Shown piece after piece: positions 31,896 to 44,489 of a stretch of DNA of 64,000 bases (within the stretch, counting starts at the first letter, position 1; each line of letters begins with the position of its first letter). Source of the stretch: Cephalotus follicularis (lineage: Eukaryota; Streptophyta; Magnoliopsida; Oxalidales; Cephalotaceae); assembly GCA_001972305.1 (NCBI GenBank), contig BDDD01000532.1:561318-625317 (forward strand), written 5' to 3'. Both the position numbers and the translations under genes were made by a program. The notes under the pieces are model-generated. The model was not told the DNA's origin. It was given only the letters and a program-made list of their open reading frames with translations, and made no database searches.

Positions 31896-33560
31896 ATGGA
31901 AAACAGAGGAAGGCGTGGCTGACGGGGTGGAAGGAATGCTCCTGCCCTTGCTCCTTCCCCTGCTCCTGTTGATGATGAACCGGCTCCTGGTAATGCTTTT
32001 CCAGAGTATGATCCTAATGCTCCACCAGCGGGTGTTGACCCTGAGGTTTGGAGACAATTGTGTGCCACTATGGCACAGATGCATACTCTGATGGGACGCC
32101 AACAGGCTAGAGTGGAACGTAGACCAAGGAGGGAAGACATGTTGAACCGTTTCTTAAAGTTGCAGCCTCTGGAATTTGTAGGACTCCCTGATCCTACCCT
32201 TGCTGAGTCTTGGCTAATCCATCTGGAAAAGATCTTTGAGGTCATGGGATGTGATGATGAACAGAGATTTGTATTGGCAGTGTATATGCTCCAAGGAGAA
32301 GCTGAGCACTGGTGGGCTATGTTTAATACAGATTGGACAAGGAATGGTACAGTCCGCTCTTGGGATGCCTTTAAAGGAGAATTCAATGCAAGGTACTACC
32401 CTCAAATAGAGACAGATAGAAGGGAGATTGAATTTGCTAACTTGGTATAAGGAAGCATGACAGTTGCTGAGTATGAGGCAAGATTCATGCAGTTAGCCCG
32501 ATCTGCCCCATACTTAGTGGAAGGCCAAGAGCGTAGAGCAAAGAAGTTCCTTCGGGGACTGAGATTGGATTTGAGGAGGCAATTGACTCCCTTGGGGTTG
32601 ACCTCCATATCAGATATTTCTTCCCGAGCTATGCAGCTTGATGATATTGCAACTGAGGCTAAACTGATGAGGAATGCAGCCGGCACCAGGCCTACTCCTT
32701 CTTCTTGGCAGAGTGGTAGTGACAGTGGCAGTGCTAAATCACAAAAGACTGATAGTAGCCCCTCACCTGGTTCTCAGGGTAGCAATCAGGATAGTGGGAA
32801 TCTGTCCCGTTCTCAGAGGAGAGGCAGATCGAGGAACGCATGTCGAGGAGGCCGATCTTCAGCACCTAGTCAGGGTACACCCTCCAGACTTTCTGAGAGT
32901 GATAATCAGAGTGCTACGGTTTCTTATGTGCATTTTCAGAAGACCAACCATACTTCTGAGAATTGTAGATGGTTCTTGGGTCATTGCTTGGTTTATGGTG
33001 GTCCCGACCACATTGCTAGAGATTGTCCTCGGAGTTCTCGTCCTAGAGGATTCGATCAGACACAGCGGGCACCGCCTCCACCTGGACCGACAGTTAGTGT
33101 ACCGTCTTCTTCCCGTGGGACTTCGCAGTCCAGGGGGAAGCAGCCTATGGGTTATGCTCCGACTGTTCAGGCTAGAGTGTTTGCTATGGAACCGAGTGCT
33201 GCAGCAGGGTCAGATGTTTTGATTGGAGGTACCATTCGACTCTTTCAGCTTCCAGCGCGGGTTCTTATTGATCCGGGTTCATCTCATTCATTCACTACAT
33301 TGCATTTTGTCTCCCATGTTGGTTTGAGGCCTGAGTACCTTCCTTTCTTTATGGAGGTATCCACACCTCTCGGTGAGTCAGCGACCACCGATCGAGTGTG
33401 TAGAGATTGTATTGTTGAGATTGATGATCGTTGCTTATTAGGCAATCTTATTGTTTTACCGATGGATTGCCTAGATGTGATTCTTGGCATGGATTGGTTG
33501 TCTGCTAGCTTTGCTCAGGTGGATTGTCATCAGAAAGTAGTGGTTTTCAGTCCTCCGTGA
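31896..33560 (+). pseudogene. Gypsy-F gag-protease
   Basis: One frame of 555 codons from ATG at 31896, broken only by TGA at 31920-31922 and TAA at 32448-32450. Gag: MENRGRRG, WRQLCATMAQMHTL, LPDPTLAESWLIHLEKIF, YMLQGEAEHWWAMF, YEARFMQLARSAPYLV. Basic linker RSQRRGRSRNACRGGRS. Zinc knuckle CLVYGGPDHIARDC, where the second Cys is Tyr. Protease: RVLIDPGSSHSFTT in place of the usual Asp-Ser-Gly, ending LDVILGMDWLSASF. Gag packages RNA and the protease matures the polyprotein; here both the knuckle and the active-site triplet are altered. A linker and frameshift (33561-33852) lead on to RT. Confidence 0.9.
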
Positions 33561-33852
33561 CGACCACCTTTTCGGTTTCTTGGTACCTTAGAGCCTTTGT
33601 TTGTTCCGATGATTTCGGCCTTGCATACAGACAGATTGTTGCGACAAGGATGCCAGGGGTTTCTGGCACATGTGCTCGATACAGACAGATGGTTGCCGGA
33701 ACTGGAGGATATTCCAGTGGTTTGCGAGTTCGGAGATGTTTTTCCTCGGGATTTGACGTCGTTGCCGCCAGACAAAAATAGAATTTGTGATTGATTTGAT
33801 ACCAGGAACTGCACCGATTTCTTGAGCACCGTACCGAATGGCACCGATATAG

Positions 33853-34515
33853 TTGAAAGAGTTAAAGATACAGTTACAGAATCTTCTCGACAAAGGTTTT
33901 ATAAGACCTAGTGCTTCACCTTGGGGAGTACCGGTTCTTTTTGTCAAGAAAAAAGATGGATCGCTCCGTATGTGTAGTGACTACCGACAGCTCAATAAAG
34001 TTACAGTGAAGAATAAGTACCCTCTACCGCACATTGATGAGCTGTTTGATCAGCTTAGGGGAGCGACAGTGTTTTCCAAGCTCGACTTGAGATCGGGCTA
34101 CCACCAGTTGAAAGTCAGACCGGAGGATATTCCGAAGACGGCTTTCAGATCGAGATATGGCCATTATGAGTTCTTAGTTATGCCTTTTGGTGTGACTAAT
34201 GCTCCTGCGGCTTTCATGGACCTGATGAACCGAGTGTTCAGGCAGTATTTGGATCAGTTCATTGTAGTGTTCTTTGACGACCTCTTGGTCTATTCCAGGA
34301 CCGATGAGGAGCATGCCCACCATGTTTTCCTCAAAGTGTCGCCCACTAAAGGAGTCATGAGATTCGGGAAGAAAGGAAAGCTTTCTCCTCGTTTTATTAG
34401 ACCTTTCGAGGTAGTGGATCGGATTGACCGACTTGCTTACAGGCTTGCCTTGCCACAAGCCTTGTCGGGAGTGCACGATGTGTTCCATGTTTCTCAGTTG
34501 AGGAGATATGTTTGA
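33853..34515 (+). pseudogene. Gypsy-F RT fused in frame to integrase C-terminus
   Basis: The 220-codon frame begins [17 protein letters not shown] and covers RT motifs [49 protein letters not shown], and [11 protein letters not shown] with the catalytic Asp pair. At DEEHAHHV it switches without a break to [16 protein letters not shown] and [14 protein letters not shown], the integrase C-terminal region, and stops after SQLRRYV. The RT thumb, RNase H and the integrase zinc finger and core are missing (roughly 2 kb in relatives). Downstream out-of-frame sequence still reads VLWQYHGYLERTWEREHVM, a chromodomain-like tail. Confidence 0.9.
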
Positions 34516-34764
34516 GATCCTTCACACATCATTGAGTATGGTCAGATTCAATTGGAACCTGACTTATCGTTTACAGAGACTCCTATACAGATTGTTGACC
34601 GACGGATCAGAGTATTGAGGAACAAGACCATCCCTTTGGTCAGTGTTCTATGGCAGTATCATGGTTATTTGGAGCGCACCTGGGAGCGCGAGCACGTTAT
34701 GAGATAGACATATCCTTTCCTATTCGATTGATTGATCGTTTGACCGATGAATCTGGGGACCAGA

Positions 34765-34784
34765 TTCTTTTAAGAATGGGAGAA
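34765..34784 (+). other. Polypurine tract of Gypsy-F
   Basis: AAGAATGGGAGAA directly before the 3' LTR. Confidence 0.8.
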
Positions 34785-37142
34785 TGTGACGACCGAATTC
34801 CCTTTGGTACTGTTCATGCATACATCGTACCGTATTGTACTGTATTGGACCGTACTGAACCGTAGCGTATTGAGGTATTCTTATACCTATTGATATTGTA
34901 TTGGTTATACGCATGTATAGTCGGGATTTTGGGCCGAGTTTCGGAGAGTTGATCGAATCGACTATTTAAGTCGATTCTTCCTCTCTTTCTCTCATTATTC
35001 ACATTTCCTCTTCTCTCTCTATCCTTGTCTCTCTCTCTCTCTCTAGCTAGAGCCTCCATCTTCCTCCCTTGCAGCCGGAATTGCATCCCCATCGACAAGG
35101 ACAGTGATTACAAGTGGTGGCTTACCGATTGAACAAGAAAGTAGCGGATTATTGGGCGTTTTTAGGCGATTGATCGATCGTTAGCTCAACTTTGAAGCTT
35201 CAGTGGAAGCTAGGACTTCTTTACTGAATTACCTACTGTTTTATTGATTGATTGATTGAGTGATTGAATAGAGGTTTTTAGGGTTTATAGCAAACCCTTG
35301 GCCTAATTGTTAAATTGAATGATTGAAATCGAATTTGGAAGGTTGTAACTAGTCTTACTAACCTCAAATGATTGATTGTAAACTTTGGTTTTCAAAGAAT
35401 ATCTTTTAATTGGATTTTGGCTTGAGATTGGCGCCATTTTCTACCAGAAAAATCGACCCTGCTCGGAAAGACATCGACCCTTGGCCCAAAGGCGTCGATG
35501 TCTTTCTCATACAAGTGCAATATCCTTGATTCTGCAGCAAAGACCTCTTTATAAAGACGTCGACGTCTTTGCCTCGAGATGTCTCTCCCCTGGAAAGACG
35601 TCGATGCAGAACATCGATGCGCATTCTCAGGCTATTTTTATTGAAAAGTGTCGACGCCTTTCTCAAAGGACGTCGACGTCTTTGGCCAATTCTCTACATG
35701 AACAAGGAAAGATATCGACGTCTTTCCTCCAGTTTAAAGAGGAGTCGACGTCTTTAATTAAATACATCGACGCCTAATGTACTGAAAGGAGTTTTAACTG
35801 TTTTAAAGCTAGTTTCCTACTTCTTTTCACATCGCCACTTGACCGGAGCCTCACTTGAGGTGTTCAAGTGTTTGAAAACAGTTTTAATGATTGCACTGAC
35901 CGATTGATTGCTTGAGTCATGAGTGTTACTGCGAGTCTAAGTCGGTAAAATGGATGCACGTTCCCATCCCTCCATTACGCACCACCACTTATTGCTTGGC
36001 TTCGACGTTGTATTGATACATCGATCGATTGCTTGAGTCGTGAGTGTTGTTGCGAGCCTAAGTCGGTACGATGGACGCACGTTCTCATTTCTCCATTAGA
36101 CACCACCACTTATTGACTTTACCCAATATTGTATTGACTTGATTGATTGATTGATTGTATTGTATGGATCCTATAGAGCGGCCTTATGATTTGTGTGCAT
36201 GTTAGGGCGTTGACTCTGTCCGCCTATTCCGCTGATCGTTTCACTTATTGTATTGTATTGACCCGCTGACGAGCGGTACCGATTGATTGTCGATTGATGC
36301 TCCCTTGAGGCCGTAGCTCCCTAACGGTATCAGTAGCTCCCTCGGTTGTAGCTCATCGAGACCGCATTGACCCAGCCATAGGCTGGAAGATCTATGAGTT
36401 CCAGACCTGATCAATCTGGAAACCGTAGATAGATCTCCCATTCTGTTAGAAGGACTACCTTCCGTGGGATTGATCACCGCTAACCGATTGACATTGTATT
36501 GACCCGGTCGCATGCTCTATAGGATATTGATTGATTGATTGGGTGTTTCATACACTACCATTGAGTGTCTGTCATTGATTGATTTTTTTAGATCCTATCT
36601 GTGTGCTCTGTTGGGCCACTGTCATACGGATAGTCTGATCGCCAATTGTACATGTACATTTGCCATGTCATGCATTGATATTGTACACCGCACATTGTTA
36701 TTGTATAAATTGTCACCGGTAGTGCACATTGTACATGCATACATGCTGCATGGGGTTTCTGCTTAGCCAGTGTGGCTAACCCCGTCCTTCGGGGTGGGGC
36801 TGTGTTGTACCTTTGTGTGCTGCATAGGTAGGGCAGCAGGTAGCAGTGGACAGAAGGACTGAGGACCGTTGATCGCATGACTGCTTGGGTACCACGAAGC
36901 TGGTTGTGAGACTTCGTAGTGGAAATTGGAATGTATTGTATTGAGATTAATGTATTGAAAGACTTGTATTGTAAGGGATTTGTATCGTATGTATGGATCG
37001 GTGTATTGTATCTTCCGCAACTGATATATATATTGCAAAGTTTTAAGTTTCCGCATTTTTATATTGCTAGTCCCGACCATTGTTTTGTGTATTGGAATGA
37101 GCGTAACGCCACGTGTCCGCCCTGCGGGCGCGGGGTGTTACA
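34785..37142 (+). repeat. Gypsy-F 3' LTR
   Basis: TGTGACGACCGAATTCC to GGGTGTTACA (2358 bp), followed by TSD CTATG. Palindrome cluster at 35455-35780 and (ATTG)n at 35242-35259 and 36141-36158 correspond to those in the 5' LTR. It is shorter mainly through loss of a few repeat units. Confidence 0.93.
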
Positions 37143-37376
37143 CTATGTTAGGCAAACCTTTGTTGTGTAACAATATACACATAGCAAAAAGTTGAAACTG
37201 GTGGAGAAGAGGAGATAATATCCTTCTCAGACGCGGACTATGAGGGAGTACGTCTCCCCACGATAATCTTGTAGTTGTGACTCTTCAAGTGGAATTATTC
37301 ACTATGAAAAGAATCCTCATTGACAGTGGGAGCTTGGCGAATATCCTCTACAAGCATACTTTTGATAAGTTAAGGA
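37143..37376 (+). pseudogene. Tat-E protease, first part
   Basis: Resumes the Tat-E reading after Gypsy-F. FSDADYEGVRLPHD and RILIDSGSLANILYKHTF are the Tat protease start and its catalytic Asp-Ser-Gly. Copia-G cuts it after the codons for FDKLR. Confidence 0.8.
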
Positions 37377-38209
37377 TGTTGGGAACGGCTCAAACACGCA
37401 GGGAAAAAAACATACAATTTAATTTTAAATTTCATCCAATTGATTAATCCCCAAGGAATGGGATGCCCTAAGCTAAGTTCGGATTGTCCCAATAAATGCC
37501 AAGGAACCCTAATTGAACAACCAATCAAACCGAAACCAAAACCAAGCATAGGTCAAAACGGGTCGAAACGTTAGGGTTGTAGTAAACCCTAGAAATGGAC
37601 TCCCAAGAGGCTCACAAGGAAAACACATAAAACCATAGCTTAAAATCCAAACAACCCAAACCCAAACATCCCTAACCCTAAGGGATGGCAAAACAACCAC
37701 CAAGAGAGCAAGGGGGTTCGGCAAGGGTTCTCGACAACCCGCTGCCACGGCCACACCAACAAGAAGAGAAGAAATTTTTACCAATGGTGAAGACTCCTTC
37801 CTTCAAGTCAAGCTCCCTCTACCCTTATCCCAAAAATCCAAGCTCCTCCTCAAGACACAAAAGGGAGGATCCAAGGATGCAAGCCAAGTGTTTAAATCTA
37901 GACTAAATCACTCTAGGTATAGATAAAATACAGGGTACGAGTTATCTTCCTCTATTATGAACTTTGAGTGGTGAAAGGAGGGATGAAAATGGCTGCAAAA
38001 CGCACAGGCAATATAGGCGTCCATGTGTAGGCGATAGGTGTCAACGCGTACGAGAGTAGCAGGAAGAAGAGAGACGGCAGGGAAGAGAGAGAAAGGCAAA
38101 GTGTGTTATGGAAGCTTCATTGCTTTTGTCCTATTATCATAAAGTATTTATACTTTTTGACTTTTGACTTTTCCCTCTCTCACAAACTCCTCTTAAGTTG
38201 GTCAAACCC

Positions 38210-38570
38210 GTGCATCAGCCTGTCAAGGCGTCAGTGCCATGCGTCTCATATTATCTAGGCGTCAACGCTATTGATAGGATGAAATAGGCGTATAGTCTTT
38301 TCTTGTCTTGGCGTTGACACGTAAAACCTCATAGCGTCAACGCAAAAGTCACTGGTTTTTAGATTGTCAACGCCATGCACTCCATAGCGTTAACGCCCAG
38401 GGACTCTATTCAGTTATGGTGTCGACGCATGCTCTCCATAGCGTCTTCGTTTAAGTCACTGGTTTTGTCAGCGTCAATGCATGCTCTTCATGATGTTAAC
38501 ACCCAACGACTCAACTAGATATGGCATCGACGCATACTCATAGCGTCGACGCCCAAGATAAAGAAAAAGA
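38210..38570. repeat. GCGTCGACGC motif cluster, Copia-G 3' LTR
   Basis: Repeated AGCGTCAACGC, GGCGTCAACGC, GTGTCGACGC, GGCATCGACGC and AGCGTCGACGCC in alternating strands, spaced 20-40 bases. The 5' LTR has the same cluster at 54480-54820. Confidence 0.8.
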
Positions 38571-38984
38571 CAAACTCTTCAATTTTCAATCTTCTACTTG
38601 GAACATTTCATCGTGGCATTGCATGGACTTAAATCCATCAAATGAAATACTCACTAGCAAAGCAACATATTCCTGAATGTTGTCCTTTCATTAAATGATA
38701 TGTGTCCCACCACATATCAACCTGTTCGAAGTCAGGCAAGACCCGAAAGTCTGTCGTTCTCAAGTATGATGATAAATTCCTAGTACACCCCGATGTTTGG
38801 TACGACCACTCTAATAGTCACCAAAGATTAGAGCAGCCCCGGTGTGAGGGCCAGTCACCCCCCAGATTCGTGTGTTTCCATGTCTATCTATCATGGTCTG
38901 AATAACCAGTCGCTTTATCCAGCCATCGGCATATGTGTCATGTTTCCCTTGTCATACTTGGCTTCGATCACAACCTAGGGTTTT

Positions 38985-39140
38985 GATGAATGTCACCCCT
39001 AGTATTGTTGCGATAACTATGAATCTATGATTGCACTGAGACTATCGGTAGACATCCCATGGGATGAATGTCACCCCTAGTATTGCTGCGATAACTATGA
39101 ATCTATGATTGCACTGAGACTATCGGTAGACATTCCATGG
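38985..39140. repeat. 78-bp tandem duplication in one LTR
   Basis: The unit starting GATGAATGTCACCCCTAGTA is present twice in a row (38985-39062, 39063-39140) with one or two differences. The 5' LTR of the same element has a single copy near 55245-55315, so it arose after insertion or in one LTR only. Confidence 0.9.
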
Positions 39141-39937
39141 GAACCTCTAGTTCCCAATCCACCTATGCCTGATCATGACTTTTAAGTTTGCAACGTACAT
39201 AGATAAATAGAGTCGGTCGCCCTCAGCCCGGGTGTGACGATCCCTTGTTGCGCACTCGCCCATACATCTCAATGCAGCTCCACAAGATCTAAAGACAACC
39301 CTTTTGTCAGCACGTGGATAGTGCTGGGGAAGGCAAAAATCAAATTCAAGCTGTCACCACACAATGCATGCCAGTCGCTCAGGTCAAAGGAGACAACGCA
39401 GGCTATAGACCCACTAGTCACCATAGACAATACACTACCGAGACCATAGGAATCCTATTGATATTAGGTATTGACTATCCAAATAGGTTTCCTATTGGTG
39501 GGTCAGTTCAGTGTCACGCTCTCTAGCATACACCTCACATTTAGCTTTAGGGATAAACCCAAATGGCTACGAGATAACCATTCTCCACTGCTAACCCGGG
39601 AGCAAGCATAACGTGACAAGTCTTCATGGTTCATTAATGGCCCAAAGAAAGTGAACCTATGACTTGGAACAGTTTGTCACAGGGAATAAGGATCTCATTC
39701 TCATAGCCCTCTTGGCAAGAGATCCAACCCTTTGGTGTGACAGGGCGCTATATGACATACAGTTAATTATGAATAATTATTTTGTTCCTTTTAGTTAGTT
39801 GGGATGGGCCACATAGCATTGCCAATAAATAAAATGAATGTGAAATATGAATGGAATTGTGAACTGTATAAATAAGGAGTGTATATATACATATAACGAG
39901 CCATCTCGTGGCATACAGGGACACCCCTAACCTAACA

Positions 39938-39955
39938 ATCTCCCACTTGGCCCTA
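39938..39955 (-). other. Polypurine tract of Copia-G
   Basis: The minus strand ends GGGCCAAGTGGGAGAT against the 3' LTR. Confidence 0.85.
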
Positions 39956-42900
39956 TAGCCATGGTGATCGGTAGCCTAAGCCCGTAGCACTCTGATGTCT
40001 CTCTAGAACGGTACTGCTCAAAGCCTTGGTCATTGGGTCTGCTAAATTTGCCTCCATGAAAACTCTCTCAAGGGTAATGTCTCCTCTTTCAATGATCTCT
40101 CTAATCAGGTGATACCGTCATTGTATATGCTTGGAGCGATGATGAGGTCGTGGTTCTTTGGCTTGTGCAACCGGCCCATTGCTGTGACAGTACACCACAA
40201 TGGGACGTGCAATGGTTGGAACCACATCAAGTTCAGCAATGAACTTTCGCATCCAAATAGCTTCCTTAGCGGCATCTGAGGTTGCAACTTATTCCGCTTC
40301 TGTGGTGGAGTCAGTAGTAGTCTCCTGCTTGGAGCTCCTCCAACTCACAGCACCTCCGTTCAAGACGAAAACATATCCTGAAACGAATTTGTGATCATCC
40401 GGATCACTGTTGAAGCTAGAGTCTGTAAAGCCCTCTAATTTCAACTTACTATCTCCTCCATAGACCAAGAAGGTATCCTGAGTCATTCTCAGGTATTTGA
40501 GAGCCCCCTTAACTGCTTCCTAATGTTTCTCACCGGGAACAGACTAAAATCGACTAGCCATACCCAAGGCATATGCGACATCAGGTCTAGTACACAGCAT
40601 GGCGTACATGATGGAGCCAACAGCCGAAGCATATGGATGCCTACTCATGAGAATCCTCTCCTCATTTGTCTGTGGAGACATCCTCTTGGAGAGGTGAATT
40701 CCCTGGCCAATCGAAAGAAGGCCCCGCTTGGAATTCTCAAGGCCATACCACTTCAACACCTTGCTGATGTACTGGCTTTGGGAGAGTCCCAACAACCTAT
40801 TAGATCTGTCTCTATAGATCTTTATACCCAATATATAGAAAGCCTCTCCCAAATCTTTCATGGAGAAGTTCTTGGATAACCATACTTTAATGGACTGCAA
40901 CATACCCACATCATTCACTATGAATAGTATGTCATTCACGTATAGTACCAAGAAGGTAATGTTCGGGCCATCATGTTTCCGGTAAACACAAGGCTCATCC
41001 ACGTTTTTGATGAAAACGAAAGTCTTAACGGTCTCGTCAAAATGGATGTTCCAGCTACAGGATACCTGCTTAAGGTCGTAGATCGACCTTTGGAGCTTAG
41101 ACACTCTTTGTGGATGCTCCTCAGATGCAAACCCCTCAAGTTGGGACATGTAAATGTCCTCTTCAAGAAAGCCATTCAAGAATGTTGTCTTGACATCCAT
41201 TTGCCATATCTCATAATCTTAATGAGCGGCAATAGCAAGAAATATCCGGATGGATTTAAGCATAGTGACTGGTGAGAAAGTTTCGATATAGTCGACTCTG
41301 TGTCTTTGCCTATACCCTTTCGGGACCAATCGCGCTTTATAAGTCTCTATCTTACCATTAGCGCCAATCTTCCTCTAAAATATCCATTTGCAACCAATAG
41401 GGTTAACACCCTCAGGTGCATCAACCAAGTTGCATACTTTGTTGGCCTCCATGGAGCCCATCCCAGATTTCATGGCCTCTAGCCATGCCCCGGATTCAGT
41501 GCTCTTCACTGCCTCCTTGTAGCTGACAGGCTCGTCATCATCAATGTTGTTGAGTTCCTCAGTGTCCTCAATGAGAAAGACATATCTCTCAGAAGGTACT
41601 GGAACTCTGTCTGATCTCCTCGTTAAAGGAGTGCCTAACTGAGATCCACTCTCAGGTTGGGAACCTTCCCCAACTGTGTCTGTAGAAGGTTGAACCTCTA
41701 ATTCCTCCTCATCCTGTGGGCTTTCACTAGGTGACAACACTCTCAGTTCCACCTTGCTCCCACTGCTCCATGCAAACAAGTATTCCTTCTCTAGGAATTT
41801 GGAAGTGTGTGATACAAATACCTTTTGATAACTGGGATGGTAAAAGTAATATCCTTTTGTCTCTTTAGGATACCCCACAAACCGACAGCGATCCGCTCGT
41901 GCCTCCAGCTTAGAAGGCTCCTGCCTCCTAACATGAGCTGGACAATGCCAAACCCTTAAATGGTTTAGGATGGGTTTCCTCCCTATAAACACCTCGTAAG
42001 GAGTGAAAGAGACAGATTTTGAAGGAATCCGGTTTAGGATGTACACCGCCGCATGCAGTGCATAACCCCAGAATGATATAGGAAGATCCGCGAAAGACAT
42101 CATGGACCGGACCATGTTCATCAAAGTCTGATTCCTCATCTCAGAAACACCATTATGCTATGGTGTTCCAGGAGGTGTTCACTGAGAGAGAATTCTGTTA
42201 TCCCTTAGATAACCCTGGAATTCTGCAGATAGGTATTCACCACATCGATCTGACCGAAGGATCTTAATGGGTTTACCCATTTGCTTTTCTACTTCTAGTC
42301 TGAATTCTTTGAACCTCTCAAAGGCCTTAGACTTGTGTTTCATCATAAACACATACCCATACAGAGACAAGTCATCGGTGAAGCTAATGAAGTAGGGAAA
42401 ACCTCCACTGGCATTGACCGACATAGGTCCGCAAACGTCAGTATGGACACGGGCCAGTATGTCCACTGCCCTTTCTCCTACTCCGGAGAAGGAAGATTTT
42501 GTCATCTTGCCAATTAAACATGGCTCACAGGTAGGAAAGGATTCCATATCCTGGATCTCTAAAAGATCATCCTTAACCATACGTGTTAGTCTAGCCTCGC
42601 TAGGATGACCTAATCTACAATGCCATATGTATGAAGGATTTACATAGCATATCTCTCATTGTCTTTTTGTGCTTGTTCCAGTTTGAATTGTTAAAGCCAT
42701 TTGAGAATTAGTATTTAAAACATAGATCCCATTGTGAATGTGTCCATCACATAAAAGAACATTGTTATGTATAAGTCTACAACTATATGTAGAAAAATTG
42801 AGCTCCATGTCCATCTTATACAAATATGAAACAGAAACAATGTTTCTCACAAGTTTCTTTACAAAATAACAAGGATCAAGTTTAATTACATGTCCATTTC

Positions 42901-43105
42901 CCAAAAACAATTAAAAAACGCCTATTGCCATGGTGTGAATCCTCGATACATCACCTAAGCGCAAGTCCAAAGCTTTAGCCTCTCTCAACTGTCTAACACC
43001 TTTTAGCTCCTGCAAAGAGTTACAAATATTAGTTCCATAACCCGAATCCAAAACCCAAGTTGAACTAACATTAGTAGCTAGAAAAAGCTCAATCATGAAA
43101 GTACC
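39950..43105 (-). pseudogene. Copia-G pol
   Basis: Minus-strand order: protease STWVLDSGYGTNICNSL (42911-43096), integrase linker, integrase core HTDVCGPMS, ILRSDRCGEYLSAEF (42179-42580), then HNGVSE and MVRSMMSFADLPISFWGYAL (to 41375), RT (40544-41200) with MDVKTTFLNGFLEEDIYM and RNase H ending near 39950 (GAVSWRSSKQETTTDSTTEAE at 40289-40350). The RT active site is LYVNDILF instead of YVDD. Copia integrase would insert the cDNA and RT/RNase H would make it. At least five stops or frameshifts separate these pieces. Confidence 0.88.
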
Positions 43106-43110
43106 TGACC

Positions 43111-43413
43111 CTAAGACACCTCCTGACTTGACCCTAAGACACCTCCTGACTTGGACTTTTGGAACTCACTGCACTGTGATCTCCAATGTCCGTGCTTTCC
43201 ACAATAAAAGTAGCAGTCATCATCCTGTAGCTGTCGGATCGTATCAAGAATGGCTCTCCCAACAGTTGGCCCCGTCGGTGTAGCTGTTTTTCTTCCTTTG
43301 TTCTTCTTCTTCCCTTTTGGTTTCATGGGTGCCTTGCCCTTGGACTTGGATCCTCTCGATTCGCTCCCCTTTGGAGCTATTCAGGAAGAAGTATAAGGAA
43401 GATACATCACATC
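43111..43413 (-). pseudogene. Copia-G gag, C-terminal part
   Basis: Frame with the basic stretch KPKGKKKNKGRKT and a zinc knuckle CYFYCGKHGHWRSQC, which has one extra residue between its first two cysteines compared with CX2C. It is separated from the gag N-terminal part (48519-49129) by the gypsy solo LTR, with target duplication ACATC on both sides. Confidence 0.8.
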
Positions 43414-43974
43414 TGTCACGCCCGGAACCGTGGGATGGGCCCCACTACCCGACACGTGGCAATTCGTACAATTTATCATAATCATAAACCATAAAAATTT
43501 AAAACTTAATAATCATAAATATAAACCATTCATTTAATGTGTGGATATACAGACCCAGTTCAATACATTAAAAATACACTGCTACAACCAGCAAGAATAT
43601 AAATAAATACATAATTATTTATTGCGAGTTTGATCATAGAAGCTCATTGCCGAGGAGGGGGAACTTACAATATCTTTATCCTTGATGTTGTTGTGTCGTG
43701 CCACCACTACCTGTTCCTGTACCTGATCCATTCAAAGGAATGGGTCAGCAACCCTGGGGTTATGTAGGTTACCACATGTATGGTACATATCAGAGGAACA
43801 ACAATAAAATACAGAGGAGAAAATATAATACATGCTCACCATAAATGCAGACCACAATCCATATAATAAAAATCATCATCCATTGTCCTTGGACTACTCT
43901 ACTCAAGCCATACATATCAATCACATCATAGAGGAATCTGGTCCGAGTCAACCTATGGTCTGGTTAATATGTAA

Positions 43975-44215
43975 GGTTCACCTTTAGGCTCACCTGTCCG
44001 CGGAATTCTCCTCCAGGTTCACCTGCCGAGCGAAATTCGCCCTTTGCTCACCTGCTCTGGCGGTTCACCCTTTGGATCACCAGCTCTGGCGGAATTCACC
44101 TTAAGGTTCACCATTAGGCGGATTCGCCCGGGATCACCTACCTCGCGGAGTTCACCTCTTGGGTTCACCTACTCGATGGAATTCTCCCCTGTTAGGCTCA
44201 CCTTCCAGGGACAAC
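43975..44215. repeat. GGTTCACC / GGCGGAATTC minisatellite
   Basis: About eight irregular units alternating a TTCACCT-type and a GGCGGAATTC-type phrase, period about 25-40 bases, within the gypsy solo LTR. Confidence 0.75.
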
Positions 44216-44489
44216 ATTTATATTTTCCCTTTACTCATTACATATCATTTATTATACACGTTCAGGGCGCTATAGCATCCATGGCGCATTCACAGTGCAA
44301 GACACACGTTGGGCTGCATGCATGGCGCATGCAGAGAGATAGTTGGTCATTTGGGTGCATGCAAGGAACGCATGCATACTTAGCACTGTTGTTTGCTCAG
44401 GGGGCGCGCTAGACAAAGAATTGTGCTCCATATTGCATGTTCCTAGACACTTACCAGGGGAGAGCTCAGGTGCGGATGGCCTAACACCT

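Larger units (their letters stand above)
29295..37142 (+). mobile_element. Gypsy-F, complete Tekay/Del-like chromovirus with internal deletion
   Basis: LTRs 29295-31712 and 34785-37142, primer site 31716-31728, gag-protease, a shortened pol, polypurine tract and perfect TSD CTATG. The internal region is only 3.1 kb because the end of RT, RNase H and most of integrase have been removed in frame. The LTRs look nearly identical over most of their length, so insertion was recent relative to its host Tat-E. It cannot be autonomous. Confidence 0.93.
37377..39937 (-). repeat. Copia-G 3' LTR
   Basis: Plus-strand TGTTGGGAACGG to CCCTAACCTAACA (2561 bp). It has a palindrome cluster (38210-38570), a 78-bp tandem duplication (38985-39140) absent from the 5' LTR, and the inverted pair GGATCTC/GAGATCC (39690-39696, 39719-39725). 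Confidence 0.9.

Noticed and set aside
31823-32386. 187-codon minus-strand frame
   Set aside because: Shadow of Gypsy-F gag on the other strand.
37372-37376. Tat-E protease and RT as separate genes
   Set aside because: The motifs continue across the Copia-G insertion with a perfect AAGGA duplication, so they are one interrupted element.
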